Positions 16,488 through 24,853 of a DNA stretch of 32,789 bases are shown here, one piece after another. This DNA comes from Actinomycetes bacterium (GTDB lineage: Bacteria > Actinomycetota > Acidimicrobiia > Acidimicrobiales > JABEUL01). The notes under the pieces are model-generated. The model had not been told where the DNA came from, ran no database searches, and was given only the letters and a program-made list of their open reading frames with translations. The stretch spans positions 1 to 32,789 of the forward strand of contig JAJZNL010000019.1 in the NCBI GenBank assembly GCA_021852345.1, read 5' to 3'. Within the stretch, counting starts at the first letter, position 1. The number at the start of each line of letters is the position of its first letter. Both the position numbers and the translations under genes were made by a program.

Positions 16488-16819
16488 ATTAGATGGGAAG
16501 CTAAAGTCTATTATTTTGCCGGATGCTAAGATCGCAAGCCAGTAATTTTGGTTTGGGACGGAGTAAAGTTCGTTTTGCGAAGTAGTATTCTTGCAAATCA
16601 ATATCCTGCAATTTAGGAAAACTGAAAGATATCTTCTGGAGGCGGTTACTGCCGAAATTGTGTTGATTGTATTTAAAACTGATTGTGTCATTTGCCGGTT
16701 GGCTTTTAAAGTTTGTTAATTTATTCTATTATTTAAGCAGTAACTATTGATCTGATATCTGCGCAGGATCTAAACTGTTTTATTCAATATTTACCCACTA
16801 AACACCGGTTAGGAGAGTC
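16488..16819. other. Intergenic region before the lipoprotein gene
   Basis: A 332-bp gap without a convincing gene; a minus-strand frame at 16458-16691 overlaps the preceding gene's end and shows no recognisable features. The promoter of the lipoprotein is presumably in the AT-rich part from 16690 to 16790. No clear terminator or repeat is seen. Confidence 0.3.
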
Positions 16820-17359
16820 ATGAATTATAAAGTAACCAGCAAAAGTAACGAGAGAGACTATATTCAAAGTCATGCATTGAGCCTTAGGTATACATTGAGC
16901 CTTAAGACTGTAGTGATTCTATTTTTAATGGTGATTGGAGTTGCGTTATCTTCATGTTCGAGTTCGTCTAATTCGAGCACTTCTGCTACCATATCGTCAA
17001 AGTCGTCTTCCAGCTCTTCTGGTCAAACAAGAAGTACTCAGGGAGGTTTAATAGGAATAAAGCACGGAAGCGGGTCTGGATCCGCTCAGTTTTATTTAAC
17101 CAAAAACGAGACTGTAAATTTTAAAGTCAGTTGCAACGGGAGCGGAGTAGTTACCGTTGAGATCACGCAGGCGACTGGGAAGGTAAATCCGCCAATTAAT
17201 TCTCCTGCGACGATAACTTCTTGCAACAATAAGTCTGTTGAGGTATCAAACGGCCCGTTTTATTCGGTTCCGACATCCAAAGGAAAATACTTTATCATTG
17301 CTTCGGTGGATACGGGGGTGGGCGTACCCTGGACCTTTAGTGCTTATTCTGCTTCTTAA
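16820..17359 (+). CDS. Small secreted lipoprotein
   Basis: A 179-residue predicted lipoprotein. A long, polar N-terminal stretch (1-28) precedes a hydrophobic segment (TVVILFLMVIGVAL) and a lipobox LSSC with Cys46 as the lipidated residue. Then comes a Ser/Thr-rich linker (47-70), usual for surface-tethered proteins, and a compact beta-rich domain of about 105 residues with two cysteines (SCNGSG and TSCNNK) that may form a disulfide. Domain function not recognised. AGGAGAG just before the ATG at 16820 fixes the start. A 12-nt sequence, CATTGAGCCTTA, is repeated in frame at 16875 and 16893, giving LSLRYTLSLKT. It may work with the large surface protein upstream, but it is 332 bp away and probably separately transcribed. 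Confidence 0.7.
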   Translation: MNYKVTSKSNERDYIQSHALSLRYTLSLKTVVILFLMVIGVALSSCSSSSNSSTSATISSKSSSSSSGQTRSTQGGLIGIKHGSGSGSAQFYLTKNETVNFKVSCNGSGVVTVEITQATGKVNPPINSPATITSCNNKSVEVSNGPFYSVPTSKGKYFIIASVDTGVGVPWTFSAYSAS

Positions 17360-17457
17360 TGTTTTGATTCGCAGTTGCGTCAATGATGCTGTAATCAACT
17401 GTACGGTTGTATAAATTTGCTATATTTGGAAAAAATTATGTAGAAAAATACTGTTAT

Positions 17458-17486
17458 TTGACATTACGGCGTCGGCATGGTATATT
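17458..17486 (+). promoter_or_regulatory. Strong sigma-70-type promoter of the membrane-protein pair
   Basis: TTGACA (17458-17463), a 17-bp spacer and TATATT (17481-17486), 11 of 12 consensus bases. The expected start near 17493 gives a leader of about 100 nt before the gene at 17595. Confidence 0.7.
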
Positions 17487-17594
17487 AAAAATAAGCTTTG
17501 AAATAGCGTTTTGTTCTTAGGTCAGCCGAAGTTTAATTGAGGTTGTCTAAGGTATTATGACAAGCATGAAAGTCTAAATGCGAGGGGTCTGTTG

Positions 17595-18179
17595 ATGACC
17601 GATACCATAATTAATTCGCAGCAGCAGAGTAGTTTTAGGATAGTACCTGCAGCGGGTCTTTGTGTAGTGGGAGTAGTCGTAGCTGCTTTGATAGTTGCGG
17701 TATCCACAAATTCATTATGGGCGATAGATTTTTTTCATGTAGTCGGAGGAGCCACTTGGACTATTTTAGATCTGTTTTTGGGATTTGTAATAGGTCCGAT
17801 TTTAGGTAAGCTTTCAGTCTCTGCTCGTGCAGAATTTACAAAAAAATTTATGCCTAAAATGCTTTTGATCATGCCGACGGTCGTATTGTGTACGCTGGCA
17901 GCCGGTTTTCAGCTGGCTCGTCACCAAGACAGGTTGGTTGCTAATTACCATCTTCACCTATGGCTCATCGCATCTTATATAGTTGTAGCCATTATGGCGC
18001 TGATAGCATTGGGGATACTTGAACCGGCGAATGTCGCAGTATTGTTCGAATTAAAAAAACCTACTCCTAATGGCGAGGTTATAGCTAAATTAATGAAACG
18101 TTTTATATATTCTGCGGGTGCAACGGGTGCGATGCAGATAGCTACGTTGGTAATAATGACAAGGTTGGCAACTTCATGA
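17595..18179 (+). CDS. Multi-pass membrane protein with conserved-looking histidines
   Basis: A 194-residue integral membrane protein with about four or five hydrophobic segments (near 18-40, 46-66, 88-106, 122-146 and 168-190). Histidines sit at or near membrane segments: FFHVVGG, ARHQDR and NYHLHLW. This pattern resembles small heme- or copper-binding membrane proteins such as the DUF2269/CopD-like groups, but the family assignment is tentative. The ATG at 17595 is preferred over a TTG three bases earlier; GAGGGG at 17582-17587 serves either. Its stop overlaps the next start as ATGA, so the two membrane proteins are translated together and may form a complex. Confidence 0.65.
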   Translation: MTDTIINSQQQSSFRIVPAAGLCVVGVVVAALIVAVSTNSLWAIDFFHVVGGATWTILDLFLGFVIGPILGKLSVSARAEFTKKFMPKMLLIMPTVVLCTLAAGFQLARHQDRLVANYHLHLWLIASYIVVAIMALIALGILEPANVAVLFELKKPTPNGEVIAKLMKRFIYSAGATGAMQIATLVIMTRLATS

Positions 18180-18577
18180 ATACGGACACAAACAAAACAA
18201 CTCGAAATTTACCGCCTGTCAATCTATTGTGTGTGATTTCAATGGCCTTTGTCATCGGGGCAGGCGTCTATATGGTTTCTGAAATACCATATGCTCCGAA
18301 TTATGCTGTTGTTTTCTCCTTAGTGATTGTAAGTCTTTTGGTGTTTTTGGTTAACGTTGCGATGCTAGCTAAGGTGAGTATGTTTAACTGGAAGGTATTT
18401 TTTCAAGTTATTCGCTGGACGCTTGTCGCTTATGCCGTAATTTCAGGCGTATTAATATATGTGTTTGTGTTTGACAAGATGTCGTCAAAGTCACTGAGTC
18501 TGCTTATTGCCGCACTGATATTATTTGCTTTAAATGTGCCTCTTAATATCGCTTTTACCGTAGCTCAATACCAATGA
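18176..18577 (+). CDS. Small four-TM membrane protein
   Basis: A 133-residue hydrophobic protein with four predicted membrane segments (about 17-37, 43-65, 76-98 and 105-127) after a short polar N-terminus. The start overlaps the stop of the preceding gene by 4 nt (ATGA), which indicates translational coupling in a two-gene operon driven from the promoter at 17458. No family recognised and no catalytic motifs visible; a partner subunit for the upstream membrane protein is the likeliest role. It ends convergent to rsfS with a 37-bp gap and no clear terminator. Confidence 0.6.
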   Translation: MNTDTNKTTRNLPPVNLLCVISMAFVIGAGVYMVSEIPYAPNYAVVFSLVIVSLLVFLVNVAMLAKVSMFNWKVFFQVIRWTLVAYAVISGVLIYVFVFDKMSSKSLSLLIAALILFALNVPLNIAFTVAQYQ

Positions 18578-18614
18578 AGGCAACATCCATCAAAGCATTT
18601 AGGTATCGGTGTGA

Positions 18615-18971
18615 TTAACCAATGGTTAAAGCTACTTCTATTTGAGTAGCGTCGGACCACAATTTTTGTAAGTCATAAAATCTTCGGGTTTCGTCATCAA
18701 AGATGTGAACTATTAAGTTTCCATAATCCATGAGTACCCAGTTTGATTCATTTAAACCCTCGATAGACATGGGTGACCCTGCAATATTTTTTAGAGCCAA
18801 TTCCACGGATTCCACAAGGGTTTTAACGTGACGGTTTGAAGTTCCAGTCGCTATCAAAAAGCTATCTGCAAACGAGGAGACCTCGCTTACATCTAAGATA
18901 ACAATATCTAAGGCTTTTTTGTCATTGGCAGCTTTAAATGCTGCCAATATTTCATTTGAGACTTGAGTCAA
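18615..18971 (-). CDS. rsfS: Ribosome silencing factor RsfS (Iojap family)
   Basis: A full-length 118-residue RsfS/Iojap protein. It binds ribosomal protein L14 on the 50S subunit and blocks joining with 30S when nutrients are scarce. Family marks are DIVILDVSE, ADSFLIATGTSNRHVKTLVES, WVLMDYGNLIVHIF and RRFYDLQKLW, the last two being the L14-contacting region. The start overlaps the stop of nadD by 4 nt (ATGA), the usual nadD-rsfS arrangement, so the two are translationally coupled. Confidence 0.93.
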   Translation of the reverse strand: MTQVSNEILAAFKAANDKKALDIVILDVSEVSSFADSFLIATGTSNRHVKTLVESVELALKNIAGSPMSIEGLNESNWVLMDYGNLIVHIFDDETRRFYDLQKLWSDATQIEVALTIG

Positions 18972-19597
18972 TTTTCAAAATCCTCATTAGTTTTATAATA
19001 CAGCTTTTCAACCTCCATTGCACGTATAGTTTGTTTATTTAAAAATTCAGATGTGTCTGAACCACTTGTGATAAGTTCTTTGAGCTCTGATGAAGAGATA
19101 TGAGGTATCTTTGTTAAATCGTTCGATCGGAAATATATCTGTTTTTCAAACAAATCCGGTTTTGTCGTAATAGTGTAGGGCTGTCTTTCAAAAACTACAA
19201 GTGTCGCCAGTCTACTCAATTGATCAATTCTTTCCCATGTCTTAAGAGTTTCTAAAATATCTGATCCTATTATTAAATATATTTCGGCAAACTCATATTT
19301 AGACTTGAGCTCAATTAAAGTGTCATACGTGTAAGATTTGCCGTTTCGTAATATTTCCATCGGCGATACTTCAACTTTGGGTTCGTTTGCCACTGAGGCT
19401 TTTGCAATTCTGTATCTACTCCAAGCATTGGATACGGTTTGCTGACTGCTTTTTTGATACGGGTCATTTGCTACGACCAATAGCACCAAGTCAAGATCCA
19501 ATAGATCCCTTGAAAGCTTTGCTATCTCTATATGACCCTTGTGGATTGGATCAAAAGTTCCTCCCAATACTCCAACTTTTTTTAAATCAGTTCGCAT
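18968..19597 (-). CDS. nadD: Nicotinate-nucleotide adenylyltransferase
   Basis: A 209-residue cytoplasmic nucleotidyltransferase that adenylates nicotinic acid mononucleotide to deamido-NAD in NAD synthesis. The N-terminal GVLGGTFDPIHKGHIEIA (9-26) carries the (H/T)xGH motif with His19/His22 region. KTWERIDQLSRLATLVVFER follows the substrate-binding loop, and the C-terminal ISSSELKEL matches the ISSTxIR motif, with leucine-glutamate variation at its end. Length is normal. It is the first gene of a nadD-rsfS pair. In many actinobacteria these genes follow proA; here proA is about 6 kb away and not linked. Confidence 0.92.
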   Translation of the reverse strand: MRTDLKKVGVLGGTFDPIHKGHIEIAKLSRDLLDLDLVLLVVANDPYQKSSQQTVSNAWSRYRIAKASVANEPKVEVSPMEILRNGKSYTYDTLIELKSKYEFAEIYLIIGSDILETLKTWERIDQLSRLATLVVFERQPYTITTKPDLFEKQIYFRSNDLTKIPHISSSELKELITSGSDTSEFLNKQTIRAMEVEKLYYKTNEDFEN

Positions 19598-20007
19598 GTG
19601 AGAATTATTGTGTCGCTATCTTCAAATCTTATCAATGGTTTTGCGGTATCTTAAAAATAAATATGGTGAAGCCAGATTTATACGAAGTCCGACTTCATAT
19701 AATATCTTATAGTAACTGTTATGTCTACGACACAATCCTGTAGAACAGCATCAACAGACGTGTTATCTCTTGCCGTGGGGAGGTTACTTGTCTGTTGACT
19801 TATGACATTTGCTATTTTGAGGTTATTTAGTACGGACAACACTTCTATATTTGGAATAAGTCTCAAATATGTTTGGAACCACATAAATTTATATTATGTT
19901 AGTTTAAGCTTCAATCTCAAATAGATGGTTTACAACGGTTCATTGCAAATTTGAAACGACAATCGTTGGTCGGGACAATCTTAAATGCCTTTAACCGTTT
20001 GGCCCAA
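19598..20007. other. Intergenic region upstream of nadD
   Basis: A 410-bp gap holding the nadD promoter (minus) and the 3' flank of the LLM gene. A perfect 9-bp inverted repeat, TCAACAGAC (19751-19759) with GTCTGTTGA (19790-19798), encloses a 30-nt loop containing a GC-richer GTGGGGAGG. A 68-codon minus-strand frame (19678-19884) spans it but has no ribosome site or recognisable features. Nothing else stands out. Confidence 0.35.
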
Positions 20008-20931
20008 TTAAGATAACTCGGCTACAATCTGAGCAAATGCTTCCATCTCTGGTTCGTGTATAACGATATATGAAAATCCCCAACGATTTCGTCTTTCAAA
20101 AAGCATTTCAACTATTTCGTTTTTTGAACCTACAAGTGCCAATGGTACATCTTTTGCAATGTCGTAATCAATGGAAAACATTTTTGCTAAGTTTTCTCTT
20201 GCTTCTCTTCCGTTTTCCACTATCTGTACAAAAAAGGTTAAACACTGTATTTCTATTTCATTAATTCTGTCTTTTGCGAATTCCTTAACAAAGTTATATC
20301 GTTGATCGAATTTATCGGCGCTGATTTCCTTTATCATCTCACCGCCAATTTCACCTGACTTTAATGAAGCGTTTATCCCTACTATATCGGCTTTGGTAGA
20401 AGCAAGTTTTAGGACTCTTTTTGATCCGCCTCCGATTAGTAGTTTAGGATGCGGTTGTGACGCTGGCTTTGGATGGCATTTAGCATCCGTTAGTTTGTAA
20501 TGGTTTCCTTGAAAACTTGAGGTACCCTTTTCAAACAATTCTAAAAATATGTCCGTGGCCTCTTCTAGTCTCTCGACTCGGATTTTTGGTTCATCCAGTT
20601 GTATGCCAGATTCCAAATAGTCTGTAGTCATCCAGCCCGCGCCGATCCCGAATTCTACCCTTCCTCCCGTTAGATTATCGAGAGTTGCAATCTCGCGAGC
20701 CAGAACAATCGGATGTCTGTAGTCGTTGTCAAATACAAGACTTCCTACATTTAAAGTTTGAGTGGCTTCAGCGGCAACTGTTAGAGCGACTAGCGGTGAA
20801 AGTTGGTCGCCGAAATGATCAGGTACAAACAATGTGGAATAACCCAGCCCTTCAACTTTTTTGGCAAGTTCTTTCCACTCTTTAGCAGATAATGTATTTG
20901 AGGCTTGGACTGCAAATCTGAACGGTTTCAT
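20008..20931 (-). CDS. F420-dependent LLM-class oxidoreductase
   Basis: A 307-residue luciferase-like TIM-barrel protein. The start FRFAVQASN, the strand FVPDHFGDQLSP, the segment GSLVFDNDYRHPIVLAREIATLDNLTGGR (a typical cofactor-contacting region) and VEFGIGAGWMTTDY match actinobacterial F420-dependent members, most like the MSMEG_2516 subgroup (TIGR03621). The substrate is unknown. FMN use cannot be excluded. A TACAAT -10 box lies only 7 nt before the ATG at 20931, and there is no Shine-Dalgarno, so the mRNA may be leaderless. The gene stands alone. If F420 is indeed the cofactor, the host must make it, which supports an actinobacterial origin. Confidence 0.82.
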   Translation of the reverse strand: MKPFRFAVQASNTLSAKEWKELAKKVEGLGYSTLFVPDHFGDQLSPLVALTVAAEATQTLNVGSLVFDNDYRHPIVLAREIATLDNLTGGRVEFGIGAGWMTTDYLESGIQLDEPKIRVERLEEATDIFLELFEKGTSSFQGNHYKLTDAKCHPKPASQPHPKLLIGGGSKRVLKLASTKADIVGINASLKSGEIGGEMIKEISADKFDQRYNFVKEFAKDRINEIEIQCLTFFVQIVENGREARENLAKMFSIDYDIAKDVPLALVGSKNEIVEMLFERRNRWGFSYIVIHEPEMEAFAQIVAELS

Positions 20932-20938
20932 ATAGTAG

Positions 20939-20944
20939 ATTGTA
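20939..20944 (-). promoter_or_regulatory. -10 box for a probable leaderless LLM transcript
   Basis: TACAAT on the minus strand ends 7 nt before the ATG at 20931, which places the expected transcription start at or next to the start codon. No convincing -35 at 17 bp. Confidence 0.4.
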
Positions 20945-21103
20945 CTCTGCTTGGCTACCGTTAAATGTTATTATTTTAAAAAGGTGTTATGATGATAAGT
21001 TTTTTTAGAGATGCATGACGGCTGTAGTCAAAATTTTGTTTCTATTTGACTAAAATGTTACAGACCTACTACTATTTAATGAAGTGTTTTGTCCAAGCTA
21101 GTA

Positions 21104-21156
21104 TTTGCAGGTGTATGATTTGCAGGTGTATGATTTGCAGGTGTATGATTTGCAGG
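21104..21156. repeat. 3.5 tandem copies of a 15-bp repeat
   Basis: TTTGCAGGTGTATGA is repeated exactly at 21104, 21119 and 21134, followed by a partial copy TTTGCAGG at 21149. Perfect identity points to recent slippage expansion. Confidence 0.9.
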
Positions 21157-21298
21157 CAATTTGGCAAAGCATTTGTGCTACCTTTGAAATCACCGGCTAA
21201 TTGTACTAATATTTATGTCAATGAGTTTGGTGTTTTTTGCAACAAAGTTGTAACTTATTACGATGAAAGTGATTGTTTAAGATCGGTGAAATTCTAGT

Positions 21299-21940
21299 AT
21301 GGTAAATTCCAAAGCGGTAGGGCGGTTAATTCTAATTCGGCACGGTGAGAGTCAATGTAATGTTGACGGAATTATCGGCGGTTTAAAGGGATGCACTGGA
21401 CTATCAGCTGAGGGGAAAAAACAAGCCAGGAAGCTTCAGAGACGACTAACCCACACAGGAGAGTTAGGGGACAATATTGTCATATATTCTTCAGATTTGC
21501 CCCGGGCGATTGAAACTGCTAAGTATGTGGCACGAGCAGTAGGAATTGAGGAAGTCTTTAAGGACAAAGCCCTAAAAGAACTGGATCCTGGAGAGGGAGA
21601 CGGGATGGCATGGAAGGATTTCTTGGATAAGTACGGAGTTCCGAATTTCAAACACGATCCGGACAAGCCCGTAGCTGACGGGGGTGAAAGTTGGAACCAT
21701 ATGATGGACCGAGCCAGGAATACAATGGTTAAAATAACTAACCGCCATATTGATAAAACAGTTGTGGCCGTATGTCATGGCGGTGTTATCCAAGCTTCTA
21801 TGGCGAGATTTTTACGATTGGAAAACAACGGAGTTGAAGCAAATTTAAGGCCCGAATACACTTCAATTACTGAATGGCGTGGCAGAAATCGTGTTTTTCG
21901 CTTAGTTCGTTATAACGACTACGGTCATCTCTTGGGATAG
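21299..21940 (+). CDS. Histidine phosphatase family protein (phosphoglycerate mutase-like)
   Basis: A 213-residue member of the histidine phosphatase superfamily. LILIRHGES carries the phosphorylated His15; Arg69 in SSDLPRAIETA, Glu94 in LKELDPGEGDG and His160 in VAVCHGGV complete the active site. The family includes cofactor-dependent phosphoglycerate mutases, but the length and sequence favour a broad phosphatase of the actinobacterial kind rather than a glycolytic mutase. No signal peptide, so it should be cytoplasmic. The ATG at 21299 begins right at the family N-terminus; no good Shine-Dalgarno precedes it. It ends 8 bp from the convergent DAHP synthase stop. Confidence 0.87.
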   Translation: MVNSKAVGRLILIRHGESQCNVDGIIGGLKGCTGLSAEGKKQARKLQRRLTHTGELGDNIVIYSSDLPRAIETAKYVARAVGIEEVFKDKALKELDPGEGDGMAWKDFLDKYGVPNFKHDPDKPVADGGESWNHMMDRARNTMVKITNRHIDKTVVAVCHGGVIQASMARFLRLENNGVEANLRPEYTSITEWRGRNRVFRLVRYNDYGHLLG

Positions 21941-21948
21941 AGCAACGA

Positions 21949-23313
21949 TTAGGCCCGGTTTTTATTTGCCGTAAGCATATCGGCAACCCTAAATGCCATA
22001 TCAATTGCTTGTCGTGCATTTAATCTGGGATCGCACATAGTGGTATATCTCAATTCAAGATTTTCTTCGGAGGTTTCGGTTTCGCCGCCTACGCATTCGG
22101 TTACGCCGTCGCCTGTTAATTCGATGTGAATACCGCCAGGCCAAGTGCCAAATTTCTTATGAATTTCAAAAAATGACTTTAGTTCGTCCATCACATCGCT
22201 GAAGTCTCGAGTCTTGATATTGTTCTCGGTTACATATGTATTGCCGTGCATAGGGTCACAGATCCACAGTACATTAAACCCGTTCTTTTCTACGGTTTCT
22301 ATCAAAGGAGGCAGCTTATGTTGAATTTTGTCTCTGCCGAATCTTGTTATTAAAGTTATTCGCCCCGCTTTATTTTCGGGGTTAAGCTTATCGATCACTT
22401 GAATTAACTCATCGGGTTCAACTGAGTTTCCAACCTTAACTCCTATCGGATTTTTAATTCCGGACACATATTCTAAATGTGCGCCGTTCAGTTGCCTGGT
22501 TCTGTCGCCAACCCACAGCATATGAGCCGAACAGCCGTAAGGATCCTCAGTGATCGAATCGATTCTGGTTAGCGCCTGTTCGTATTCTAAGATCAGTGCT
22601 TCGTGCGATGTGAAAAAATCAACCTCTTTGATGGTCGGTTCATTGTAGAGGTCAATACCGCACGCCTTCATGAAAGAAAGGGCTCGTTCTATATCCATCG
22701 CAATTTTTTCATAATGCTGACCGGCACTGGAAGAACTTACAAATTCACGGTTCCAGGAATGAACCCGTGACAAATCTGCAAAACCACCCTTTGTAAATGC
22801 TCGTAACAGATTAAGGGTAGAGGTACTTTGATTGTAGGCCGTAATCAATCGCTGAGGATTGGGTCTCCTCGCTTCAGCCGTAGGGGTTTCGTCATTTACC
22901 ATATGACCCCTAAAGCTTGGGATCGGCACGCCGTCGACTATTTCGGTATCGCTTGATCGCGGTTTGGCGAATTGACCTGCTATTCTTCCCACTTTGACTA
23001 CCGGTACACCGGATCCGTAAGTTAAAATGACGGCCATTTGCAAAATTACTTTAAGTTTGTCCCGAATTGAGTCTGCAGAAAAGTCTAAAAATGATTCGGC
23101 ACAATCTCCTGCCTGCAGCAGAAAAGCCTGACGGTTGCATGCTTTCTCAAGCTGGTTTTCTAAAAGTCTTATTTCACCTGCAAAAACCATAGGCGGGCAG
23201 CTGGACAGCTCCTTTACTACTTTTTCAAGATCGCTCAAATCTGGCCATTCTGGTTGTTGAAGGGCCGGAAAGTTTTTCCAAGAATCGATTGTCCAGCTTG
23301 AGCTATTTTTCAT
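21949..23313 (-). CDS. aroG: Class II 3-deoxy-7-phosphoheptulonate synthase
   Basis: A 454-residue plant-type (class II) DAHP synthase. It condenses phosphoenolpyruvate and erythrose-4-phosphate at the entry to the shikimate pathway. Landmarks are QAGDCAESF (metal-binding Cys), RIAGQFAKPRSSD (PEP-binding), the GAHLEYVSGIKNPIGVKVG segment, TLITRFGRDKI, WICDPMHGNT (metal-binding His) and GGIHIELTGDGVTECVGG. The length is normal. The ATG at 23313 is preferred over an in-frame TTG at 23325, since GGAA lies a suitable distance before it. A TATAAT box is present upstream. Regulation of class II enzymes is often by aromatic amino acids acting on the N-terminal part; this cannot be judged here. It also supplies chorismate for menF. 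Confidence 0.95.
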   Translation of the reverse strand: MKNSSSWTIDSWKNFPALQQPEWPDLSDLEKVVKELSSCPPMVFAGEIRLLENQLEKACNRQAFLLQAGDCAESFLDFSADSIRDKLKVILQMAVILTYGSGVPVVKVGRIAGQFAKPRSSDTEIVDGVPIPSFRGHMVNDETPTAEARRPNPQRLITAYNQSTSTLNLLRAFTKGGFADLSRVHSWNREFVSSSSAGQHYEKIAMDIERALSFMKACGIDLYNEPTIKEVDFFTSHEALILEYEQALTRIDSITEDPYGCSAHMLWVGDRTRQLNGAHLEYVSGIKNPIGVKVGNSVEPDELIQVIDKLNPENKAGRITLITRFGRDKIQHKLPPLIETVEKNGFNVLWICDPMHGNTYVTENNIKTRDFSDVMDELKSFFEIHKKFGTWPGGIHIELTGDGVTECVGGETETSEENLELRYTTMCDPRLNARQAIDMAFRVADMLTANKNRA

Positions 23314-23345
23314 TGTTTTTTCCAATTATGGTTTTTTGCTAAAAG

Positions 23346-23376
23346 ATTATATAAAATTAAAATCGGTTATGATCAA
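23346..23376 (-). promoter_or_regulatory. Candidate promoter of the DAHP synthase gene
   Basis: On the minus strand TTGATC (23376-23371), a 19-bp spacer and a perfect TATAAT (23351-23346) precede the ATG at 23313 by about 30 nt. The spacer is longer than ideal. Confidence 0.45.
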
Positions 23377-23403
23377 AATTTTTAATAACTGATACCAAAT
23401 ATT

Positions 23404-24843
23404 TTAATCTAATTTGTTAACAAATAGCTCTAGTTGCTTCAGAGTTCTCACTTCGAGAACTTCGTCGCAAAATGGCGCATATTCTTTAACAATTGAGTCC
23501 CCAGAGTCCCAGTAAGCTTTCGGTTCGGGATTTAGCCAATAAACATGTTTTGATTTTTTGGATAGTTGTTTTAATATATCACTGTGGGGATTGTGGTAGT
23601 TGCTTCTGGCGTCACCGAGGATCAATACCGACGATTTAGGCGTTACCGCCTCGGGCCATTTTTTCACAAATTCTGTTAATGCATGTCCATAGTCGGAGTG
23701 ACCGTCAAGCCACATGATATCAGCTTCGGTGTTGATTTTGTAGAACGATTTCATTGGGTCAGTGGTTAAATTAAAGTATGAGGTTATCTCGTCAATTCCA
23801 TCGATGAACGCAAAACTTCTTATTTTGGTAAATTGACTTGATAACGCATAAACCAACTGAAGTGTGAATCTTGCAAACGAAGCAACGGACCCAGAAAGAT
23901 CGGCCAGAAGAATTATGTCGGGCTTCGATATTTTAGGTTTTTTAAATATAGGTTCGGCTAGCGATCCACCCAAGGCCATGGATTTTCTTATAGTGGCCGG
24001 CCAATTGAGCCTTCCTTGCCTTAGATGTCGTCTTCTGTTTGCAAGTCTGCTTGCCAGTTTCCGAGACAGCGGTACGATTGCTTGTTGTAGGTCAAACATC
24101 TCTTGTCTGGATGCCCGCATAATGTCAATGTCTTCCAATAGCGGTTTTTTGAGAGTTTTGGCCATTGCCTGCTTGCCCCGATCTTCAATTAGCCGCTGTC
24201 TAATTTCGTCTTCAATTAACTTCTTAAGCTTTTCTGTTCTTAATGTAGCTTCATCGGATGCGAATCTCTCGTTTAAATTTTCGTCAGTGTTTTTATCTCG
24301 CTGTTTTAAAAGTGCGTTTTTAAGTTTTGCTTGCAAAGCTTCTATATCGATGTTTCTCAGAGTCCTGTATAGATAATAGACTCCTCCGACTGGTCTGCCT
24401 GGCTCTATTGATGCAAACATTGAAACCGCCAGTTTTGCCAGTTGGTTTAATCTGTCTTTATCGCCGTTGACAAGAGCGTTAAACAGCATTTCAATAACCT
24501 CTTCTTGGGACAGCGATCCGCTTGAGCCGCCGGAAAGTTTAGCTGACTTAGAAACGGTATTTCCCGCTAATAGACTATCTTCACCTTCATGTTTATTGGT
24601 GTCTTCGGAATCTTCTGCATCACCGCGTTCAACGTTCACCCCGAAATATATATTAAAAAGTGATTCAAACGCTTCTCGGTGTGCTTCGTTTTTAATTAAG
24701 GTTGCTGCCAAAGCTTCTTTTAGAAGTTCGCGATCATCGATTAGCTCTGAAATTAGGGCTTCATGGGCGTCAATGGATTCACCCAACGATACGGGAATTC
24801 CGTACTGCCTTAATTCAGCTACAAATTCGGTTATTAGGTCCAC
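23404..24843 (-). CDS. VWA-domain protein, CoxE-like
   Basis: A 479-residue cytoplasmic protein of the VWA_CoxE type. The N-terminal helical part (1-65) is followed by an acidic/Ser-rich linker (71-112), a helical and lysine/arginine-rich middle (113-300) and a C-terminal von Willebrand A domain. The MIDAS metal site is visible as DLSGS (Asp315, Ser317, Ser319), with a later GDARSNYHNP holding the far Asp. Such proteins work with MoxR ATPases to insert metals or remodel target complexes. The MoxR gene lies directly upstream with a 10-bp gap on the same strand, so they form a pair. The target is unknown: no carbon monoxide dehydrogenase or other metalloenzyme gene lies in the window. Confidence 0.87.
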   Translation of the reverse strand: MDLITEFVAELRQYGIPVSLGESIDAHEALISELIDDRELLKEALAATLIKNEAHREAFESLFNIYFGVNVERGDAEDSEDTNKHEGEDSLLAGNTVSKSAKLSGGSSGSLSQEEVIEMLFNALVNGDKDRLNQLAKLAVSMFASIEPGRPVGGVYYLYRTLRNIDIEALQAKLKNALLKQRDKNTDENLNERFASDEATLRTEKLKKLIEDEIRQRLIEDRGKQAMAKTLKKPLLEDIDIMRASRQEMFDLQQAIVPLSRKLASRLANRRRHLRQGRLNWPATIRKSMALGGSLAEPIFKKPKISKPDIILLADLSGSVASFARFTLQLVYALSSQFTKIRSFAFIDGIDEITSYFNLTTDPMKSFYKINTEADIMWLDGHSDYGHALTEFVKKWPEAVTPKSSVLILGDARSNYHNPHSDILKQLSKKSKHVYWLNPEPKAYWDSGDSIVKEYAPFCDEVLEVRTLKQLELFVNKLD

Positions 24844-24853
24844 TTTGAAATAG

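Larger units (their letters stand above)
20932..21298. other. Intergenic region with 15-bp tandem repeats
   Basis: A 367-bp gap between two divergent genes. It holds the LLM promoter, the 15-bp tandem repeat at 21104-21156 and the promoter of the histidine phosphatase. A plus-strand frame (21046-21297) ends one base before the next ATG and would encode a cysteine-rich peptide with CRCMI repeats, but it has no ribosome site; see findings. Confidence 0.4.

Noticed and set aside
19678..19884. Minus-strand 68-codon frame upstream of nadD
   Set aside because: No ribosome site or recognisable motif, and it spans an inverted repeat; treated as non-coding.
21104..21156. CRISPR array
   Set aside because: Fifteen-bp units directly abut each other with no spacers.
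23864..24376. Plus-strand 170-codon frame opposite the VWA gene
   Set aside because: Serine/leucine-rich antisense shadow of a clear VWA coding region.
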